From: Dyella kyungheensis
GTDB lineage: Bacteria; Pseudomonadota; Gammaproteobacteria; Xanthomonadales; Rhodanobacteraceae
Reading direction: 5' to 3'
Assembly: GCF_016905005.1 (NCBI RefSeq)
Contig: NZ_JADIKC010000015.1
Location: 1-42,917, forward strand
Length of the DNA: 42,917 bases
Shown: one piece after another, positions 38,752 through 42,917 of the stretch
Numbering within the stretch: the stretch's first letter is position 1
How the letters are laid out: every line of letters begins with the position of its first letter
Program-made: the position numbers and the translations under genes
Notes under the pieces: generated by a model
What the model saw: only the letters and a program-made list of their open reading frames with translations
Told to the model about the DNA's origin: nothing
The model's database searches: none

Positions 38752-38810
38752 GTGATTGGTCCGAACGTTTTAGACATCCGCAGTATAGCGGTCGTGCACG
38801 GCGCCACCGC

Positions 38811-39548
38811 GTGAAGTGGCTGCGCCGTCCATCCTGGTTTGCACTGCTGCTCACAGCGGTGAGCGCCTTGTTGTTCATACGTTTGGGCGTCTGGCAGCTG
38901 CATCGCGCCGACGAGAAGGAAGCCATTCTGCGACGGTATGCCACAGCGGAAACGGCCGCGCCGCGCGACTTTGCGGCCGTGGCCTCAAATCCCCCCGTGG
39001 ACGCGTTTGCGCGTGTCGACGTGCAGGGCGAATACCTCGCCGACCGTCTCTATCTGCTCGACAACCCCAAGCACGATCAGCGCGGTGGTGTGGAAGTCTA
39101 TGCGCCTTTCCGTCCGCGTAGCGGCGATCGCCTGCTGCTGGTGGACATGGGTTTCCTGCCGGGCAATGGCACCGACCAGGCGCCGCAGTTGCCGGCGCTG
39201 CCCACCGGGCCGCAGCAACTGCACGGGCTTTATGTGCCGGCTCCGGGCGTGGGCTATGCGATGGGTGGCAACGCGCTGACGCGGCAGACGCACTGGCCCA
39301 AGACCACCATCTATCTCGACCTGGCGCAGATCGGCAGCGATCTCGGTACCGCCTTGTATCCGCGCGTCCTGTCGCTCGACGCGGAACCTTCGTCCATCTA
39401 CGTGCGCGAGCACACCATCGATTTCTCGGCGATGCCGCCCGCGCGCCATCGTGCCTACGCGTTCCAGTGGTTCACCTTCGCCGTGGCGGTGGTGGTGATC
39501 CTGCTGGTACTGCATCGTCGTCGTCCTTCCCGACCGGACAAGCCATGA
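38811..39548 (+). CDS. SURF1 family oxidase assembly protein
   Basis: 245 residues with the SURF1 plan: an N-terminal membrane helix (FALLLTAVSALLFIRLGVWQLHRADEKE), a periplasmic beta domain (VDVQGEYLADRLYLLDNPKHDQRGGVEVYAPF, then RLLLVDMGFLPGN), and a C-terminal helix (YAFQWFTFAVAVVVILLVL). In bacteria SURF1 (Shy1) helps insert heme a into subunit I. It starts with GTG 38811. Its stop overlaps the next gene's ATG by four bases, and the three following genes also overlap or abut, indicating one operon. Confidence 0.92.
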   Translation: MKWLRRPSWFALLLTAVSALLFIRLGVWQLHRADEKEAILRRYATAETAAPRDFAAVASNPPVDAFARVDVQGEYLADRLYLLDNPKHDQRGGVEVYAPFRPRSGDRLLLVDMGFLPGNGTDQAPQLPALPTGPQQLHGLYVPAPGVGYAMGGNALTRQTHWPKTTIYLDLAQIGSDLGTALYPRVLSLDAEPSSIYVREHTIDFSAMPPARHRAYAFQWFTFAVAVVVILLVLHRRRPSRPDKP

Positions 39549-40108
39549 CCGATCCCACCGCCTTGCGCGCAAGTCGCCTGAAACTGCTGCTGATCATGCT
39601 GGTGTTCGCCGCACCCATCATCGTGGCCCTGGTGCTCACGTTTGCCGGCTGGCAGCCCTCGGGCAAGGCCAACGGCCAGCCCGTGACGCCGCAGCGAAAT
39701 TTCGCCGCCGAGCAACTGCCCATCTCGCTCAGCAACGGCGACACCTGGGCCTGGCGTGCGAAGGAGCCGCAACTCACGCTGGTCGCACTAGCCGGTCCTG
39801 GCTGCGCCAAACAGTGCCTCGATGTGCTGACCAAGATGGCCGCCGCACGCATCACGCTCAACCGCAATGCGCCGCGCCTGCGTCTGCTTTACGTGGGCAG
39901 GCCGCCCGCCGATGCCGTCGCCAGCGGCATGACTGGCTACTGGAAACTCGGACAGGATCCGATGGCCGTGCTGGCGCCGTTCACGCCCACCACGCCCGAC
40001 AGCGTCGCTGCTCTGTTGGTGGAATCCGACGGCACTGCGTTGTCGTTCTATCCTGTGGGCTTCGATGCCACCGGCTTGCGCAAGGATCTGCAGAAGGTGA
40101 TCCGCTGA
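39545..40108 (+). CDS. membrane-anchored CxxxC protein of the oxidase cluster (Sco-like)
   Basis: 187 residues. One N-terminal membrane helix (LLLIMLVFAAPIIVALVLTF) is followed by a thioredoxin-like periplasmic domain. Residues GPGCAKQCLDVLTKM contain a Cys-x3-Cys pair, as in the copper site of Sco1/SenC proteins. The domain then continues through LLYVGRPP and an LLVESDGTALSFYPVGFDATGL end. The expected Sco copper-ligand histidine is not obvious. It lies in the usual position between SURF1 and ctaA, overlapping SURF1 (ATGA). It probably helps copper delivery or disulfide handling during oxidase assembly. Confidence 0.75.
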   Translation: MTDPTALRASRLKLLLIMLVFAAPIIVALVLTFAGWQPSGKANGQPVTPQRNFAAEQLPISLSNGDTWAWRAKEPQLTLVALAGPGCAKQCLDVLTKMAAARITLNRNAPRLRLLYVGRPPADAVASGMTGYWKLGQDPMAVLAPFTPTTPDSVAALLVESDGTALSFYPVGFDATGLRKDLQKVIR

Positions 40109-41274
40109 TGACCTCCCGCTCCCACAACGTGCTGCGCGGCCTCGCGTTGCTCGCTGCCGTGTTTGCCTTTGGCGTGGTGATGTTCGGCGCGTTCGTGCGC
40201 CTGTCCAATGCGGGCCTCTCGTGCCCCGACTGGCCGACCTGTTATGGACGAGCCGCGTGGCCCGAACAACAGCATGAGATCGCGCAGGCGAACCAGGCCT
40301 TCCCGGATCGCCCGTACGAAACCCACAAGGCTTGGCGCGAGCAGGTGCACCGTTTCCTCGCCGGCACACTGGGCACGCTGGTGTTCGTGCTCGCGCTGAT
40401 CGCCAGCTGGCGCAAGCCGTGGACGCGCTATGCGGTGATCGCGGGCGCGATCTTCGCGGCCGTCGGCGTCGCCATGTACATCAAGGGCGAACACCACTGG
40501 TCGTTGCTGGTATCGCTGCTCGCCATCGGCTTGCCGTTGATCGCGGCGATCGGCCTTCATCGCCCCGGCGCGTGGCGCATCAGCGTGCTGGCGCTGTCGG
40601 TGGTGGTATTCCAGGCCATGCTCGGCATGTGGACGGTGACGTTGCTGTTGAAGCCGATCGTGGTGATGGGTCACCTGCTGGGTGGCATCACCACCTTTGC
40701 CTTGCTCGCCTATGCCGCACTGCGTTTCGCTGGCGTGGGCGCGAACGACGACAGCTATGCGGGCCTGCGCAAGGCCGTGGTGGTCGGCATCGTATTGCTG
40801 CTGGCGCAGATCGCGCTGGGCGGCTGGACGTCGTCCAACTACGCGGCGCTCGCCTGCGGCACCGATTTCCCCAAATGCCTCGGCCAGTGGGCTCCTGCCA
40901 CCGATTTCCGCGAAGGCTTCGTGCTGTGGCGCGGGATTGGCGTGAACTACGAAGGCGGCGTGCTCGACATGGCCGCGCGCAGCGCCATCCAGATCACCCA
41001 TCGCCTGGGCGCCCTGGTGGTGTTCTGCTACCTGGCGTGGCTGTCGCATCGCGTGTCGCGCCGCGGTTTGCGTTCCTTGGGCCTGGCGATTGCCGTGGTG
41101 CTGGTGACGCAGGTGTTGCTGGGCATCAGCAATGTGCATTTCGGGCTGCCCTTGCCGGTGGCGACGCTGCACAATGGGGTCGCCGCGCTGCTGCTGTTCA
41201 CCCTGCTGGCGGCGTTGGCGCGCACGCAAAAGCGTCATGAGGACGCGATGTTTCTTTCCCACGGATACCGATGA
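40108..41274 (+). CDS. ctaA: heme A synthase
   Basis: 388 residues, about eight membrane helices, COX15/CtaA family. The opening [25 protein letters not shown] is diagnostic, as are the heme-ligand histidines in [25 protein letters not shown] and LHNGVAAL. It converts heme O to heme A by oxidising the C8 methyl group. The start ATG 40108 overlaps the previous stop by one base (TGATG), implying coupled translation. The length is somewhat larger than in many bacteria. Confidence 0.95.
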   Translation: MTSRSHNVLRGLALLAAVFAFGVVMFGAFVRLSNAGLSCPDWPTCYGRAAWPEQQHEIAQANQAFPDRPYETHKAWREQVHRFLAGTLGTLVFVLALIASWRKPWTRYAVIAGAIFAAVGVAMYIKGEHHWSLLVSLLAIGLPLIAAIGLHRPGAWRISVLALSVVVFQAMLGMWTVTLLLKPIVVMGHLLGGITTFALLAYAALRFAGVGANDDSYAGLRKAVVVGIVLLLAQIALGGWTSSNYAALACGTDFPKCLGQWAPATDFREGFVLWRGIGVNYEGGVLDMAARSAIQITHRLGALVVFCYLAWLSHRVSRRGLRSLGLAIAVVLVTQVLLGISNVHFGLPLPVATLHNGVAALLLFTLLAALARTQKRHEDAMFLSHGYR

Positions 41275-42185
41275 CGATGAGCCGCCGTTTCCATGAATAC
41301 CTGGAACTGACCAAGCCGCGCGTCGTCGCGTTGCTGGTGTTCTGCGCCGTCATCGGCATGTTTCTCGCCGTGCCCGGCATACCGCCGTGGCGCGCGCTGG
41401 TGTTCGGCACACTGGGCATCTGGATGGCCTCGGGTTCGGCCGCCGCGTTCAATCACCTGATCGACCAGCGCATCGACAAGGTGATGGCGCGCACGGCACA
41501 CCGGCCGCTCGCCACCGGCCATCTCAAGCCCAAGCAGGTGCTGACGTTTGCGTTGGCGCTGGGCGCGGTGTCGATGTTGATCCTGGTGTTCCTGATCAAT
41601 CCGTTGACGGCGTTGCTGACCTTCGGCGGCTTGATCGGTTACGCGGTGATCTACACCGCCTACCTGAAGCGTGCGACGCCGCAGAACATCGTGATCGGCG
41701 GCCTGGCCGGTGCGATTCCCCCAGTGCTGGGCTGGACGGCCGTCACCGGTGCGCTGCATCCGTTCGCGCTGCAGTTGTGCCTGATCATTTTCGTCTGGAC
41801 GCCGCCGCATTTCTGGGCGCTGGCGATCTTCCGTCGCGACGATTACTCGCGCGCACAGGTGCCGATGCTGCCGGTGACGCATGGCGTGGTGTTCACGCGC
41901 TGGCACGTGCTGTTCTACACGATCCTGCTGGTGTTGGTGACGCTGTTGCCGGCGCTCACCGGTTATAGCGGAATGGTGTATCTGGGCGGCGCCGTAGTGC
42001 TGGGCCTGGGCTTTCTCTATTACGCCGTGCGTCTGCTCAATCCGCCGGATGAGTTTTTCGCGATGAAGGTGTTCAACTATTCCATCGTGTATTTGATGGC
42101 GCTGTTCGCGTTTTTGCTGGTGGATCATTGGGTGATGGAGCCGTTGATTCAGCACCAGGGCGTGGTGTTCGAACGGGCGCTCTAA
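41271..42185 (+). CDS. ctaB: protoheme IX farnesyltransferase (heme O synthase)
   Basis: 304 residues, UbiA/CtaB prenyltransferase with about nine membrane helices. The prenyl-diphosphate motif appears as [20 protein letters not shown] and the second as [24 protein letters not shown]. It attaches farnesyl to heme B, giving heme O, the substrate of CtaA. The ATG 41271 overlaps the ctaA stop (ATGA). It is the last gene of the assembly operon. Confidence 0.95.
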   Translation: MTMSRRFHEYLELTKPRVVALLVFCAVIGMFLAVPGIPPWRALVFGTLGIWMASGSAAAFNHLIDQRIDKVMARTAHRPLATGHLKPKQVLTFALALGAVSMLILVFLINPLTALLTFGGLIGYAVIYTAYLKRATPQNIVIGGLAGAIPPVLGWTAVTGALHPFALQLCLIIFVWTPPHFWALAIFRRDDYSRAQVPMLPVTHGVVFTRWHVLFYTILLVLVTLLPALTGYSGMVYLGGAVVLGLGFLYYAVRLLNPPDEFFAMKVFNYSIVYLMALFAFLLVDHWVMEPLIQHQGVVFERAL

Positions 42186-42844
42186 GCGCGTCATTCCCGC
42201 GAAGGCCTCACCAGCTCGTTATTCCTGCGGAAGCAGGAATCCAGTGCCTTTTCGCTTGGTTGTCGCGATCCCGCGATCTGGCCGCTTACGCAGCGGGCGT
42301 TTCGAACGGCTGCCGCCGCTCGAGTCACTTTTCTTTGCTGGCCCAAAGAAAAGTAACCCAAAGAAATGGCCTTTAAAGCTGGCAGCATCGTGTTGAATCC
42401 AAGCGCGAGCGCTCGAGGCGCGTCCCACCGGATCTCCATGGGAGGGTACCCCAGGGGTACCTCAATGCGCTGCGCAACGCGCCCCAGTCGCTGAGGACTT
42501 AAAGCGGAGGTTCGCTGCGTATTCCCGTGGCTTGTCTTCGCGATGCACCCCACTTCTCCCTCTCCCCGCCGGGGAGAGGGCTGGGGTGAGGGGCGGGTAA
42601 TCGCGACGACATCGCCAAGTCGAGCTTGGCTATTTGCTCTTGGCTCTTGGCTCTCAGGGGTCCCCGTATGACGCGGCGGGTGGGTGGAGGAAAGCCCGCA
42701 GGGTGGCCCGCAGGGATGCGGGCCAGTTTTTCGCCAGGGCGGGATGCCCTGTCGAAAAACCCCGCAACCCACCCGCGCACCTGGAGGGCCGCTAGGCCCG
42801 GAAGGCGCGTCATCCGGGGGGCCCTTTCTTTTGGTTAGGCGGTG
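42186..42844. repeat. 660-bp intergenic mosaic of repeats and hairpins
   Basis: No supported gene. It contains three clear hairpins. ATTCCTGC-GGAA-GCAGGAAT is at 42221-42240. ACTTTTCTTTG paired with CAAAGAAAAGT is at 42328-42354. The 10-bp CCCTCTCCCC-GCC-GGGGAGAGGG is at 42558-42580. The last 45 bases (ending CCTTTCTTTTGGTTAGGC near 42840) resemble the widespread xanthomonad element that often lies between genes. It is likely an assembly of short repeated elements. Confidence 0.6.
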
Positions 42845-42917
42845 TCAATCTAGAAGTGCATCATCGATCGCTTGGGCGAGGTCATCGCGCCCCAGCGCAC
42901 GCATGAACATCTCCGCC
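42845..42917 (-). CDS. hypothetical protein, C-terminus only (minus strand)
   Basis: The last residues AEMFMRALGRDDLAQAIDDA are followed by LLD and a TGA stop (42845-42847, read on the minus strand). The frame is open to the window edge. Too short to assign a family. Confidence 0.45.
   Translation of the reverse strand, partial: AEMFMRALGRDDLAQAIDDALLD

Noticed and set aside
1-42917. tRNA, rRNA or riboswitch genes
   Set aside because: No cloverleaf-like or ribosomal sequence recognised by eye on either strand; a covariance search was not possible.

Overview
The window reads as chromosome from a GC-rich gammaproteobacterium of the Xanthomonadales (Lysobacterales), probably Rhodanobacteraceae (Dyella/Luteibacter/Rhodanobacter-like). 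The grounds are the aa3 oxidase cluster order (coxB-coxA-coxC, a DUF2909 gene, SURF1, a CxxxC membrane protein, ctaA, ctaB), a secreted lipoprotein M3 peptidase, a TraB/GumN protein, a PutA of about 1050 residues, and xanthomonad-style intergenic REP elements. The family-level assignment is an inference.

Region 1 (1 to about 11.93 kb) is the unusual part. It holds about 18 short, mutually unrelated genes, all on the + strand, most with their own Shine-Dalgarno sequence. They are visibly less GC-rich than the rest. Nearly every gene is followed by a copy of one ~24-bp hairpin (arms GTCCGCTT and AAGCGGAC, conserved loop yCGACCCa), always in the same orientation; 22 copies are listed here. Contents include a pentapeptide-repeat protein, a small P-loop protein, a SmpA/BamE-like protein, an EF-Tu-domain-like protein, a RebB (R-body family) protein with a C-terminal extension, an orphan HigA-type antitoxin, several small membrane or secreted proteins and many unknowns. 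The layout resembles an integron cassette array, but the hairpin is not a canonical attC site and no integrase is visible. A 152-bp tandem duplication carrying a 19-codon ORF sits inside it (6929-7230), and a GC-rich two-gene segment (8.4-9.5 kb) interrupts it.

Region 2 (11.9-25.2 kb) is ordinary chromosome: an M3 peptidyl-dipeptidase lipoprotein with a terminator, two small envelope proteins, AIM24, a secreted amidohydrolase, a TraB/GumN protein, two lipoproteins, a TPR/retropepsin-like protein, a GT39 glycosyltransferase and a DUF4288 protein.

Region 3 (25.2-33.5 kb): an AraC regulator divergent from a class A acid phosphatase, a Baeyer-Villiger-type flavin monooxygenase, a seven-unit tandem REP array, a TlpA-like thiol-disulfide protein and putA.

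Region 4 (33.9-42.2 kb) encodes cytochrome c oxidase and its assembly: DUF2244, coxB, coxA, a 43-codon membrane ORF, coxC, a strong terminator, then a divergent DUF2909 gene and the overlapping set SURF1, CxxxC protein, ctaA, ctaB. No ctaG/cox11 lies in this cluster. The last 660 bp before a partial minus-strand gene are a mosaic of intergenic repeats.
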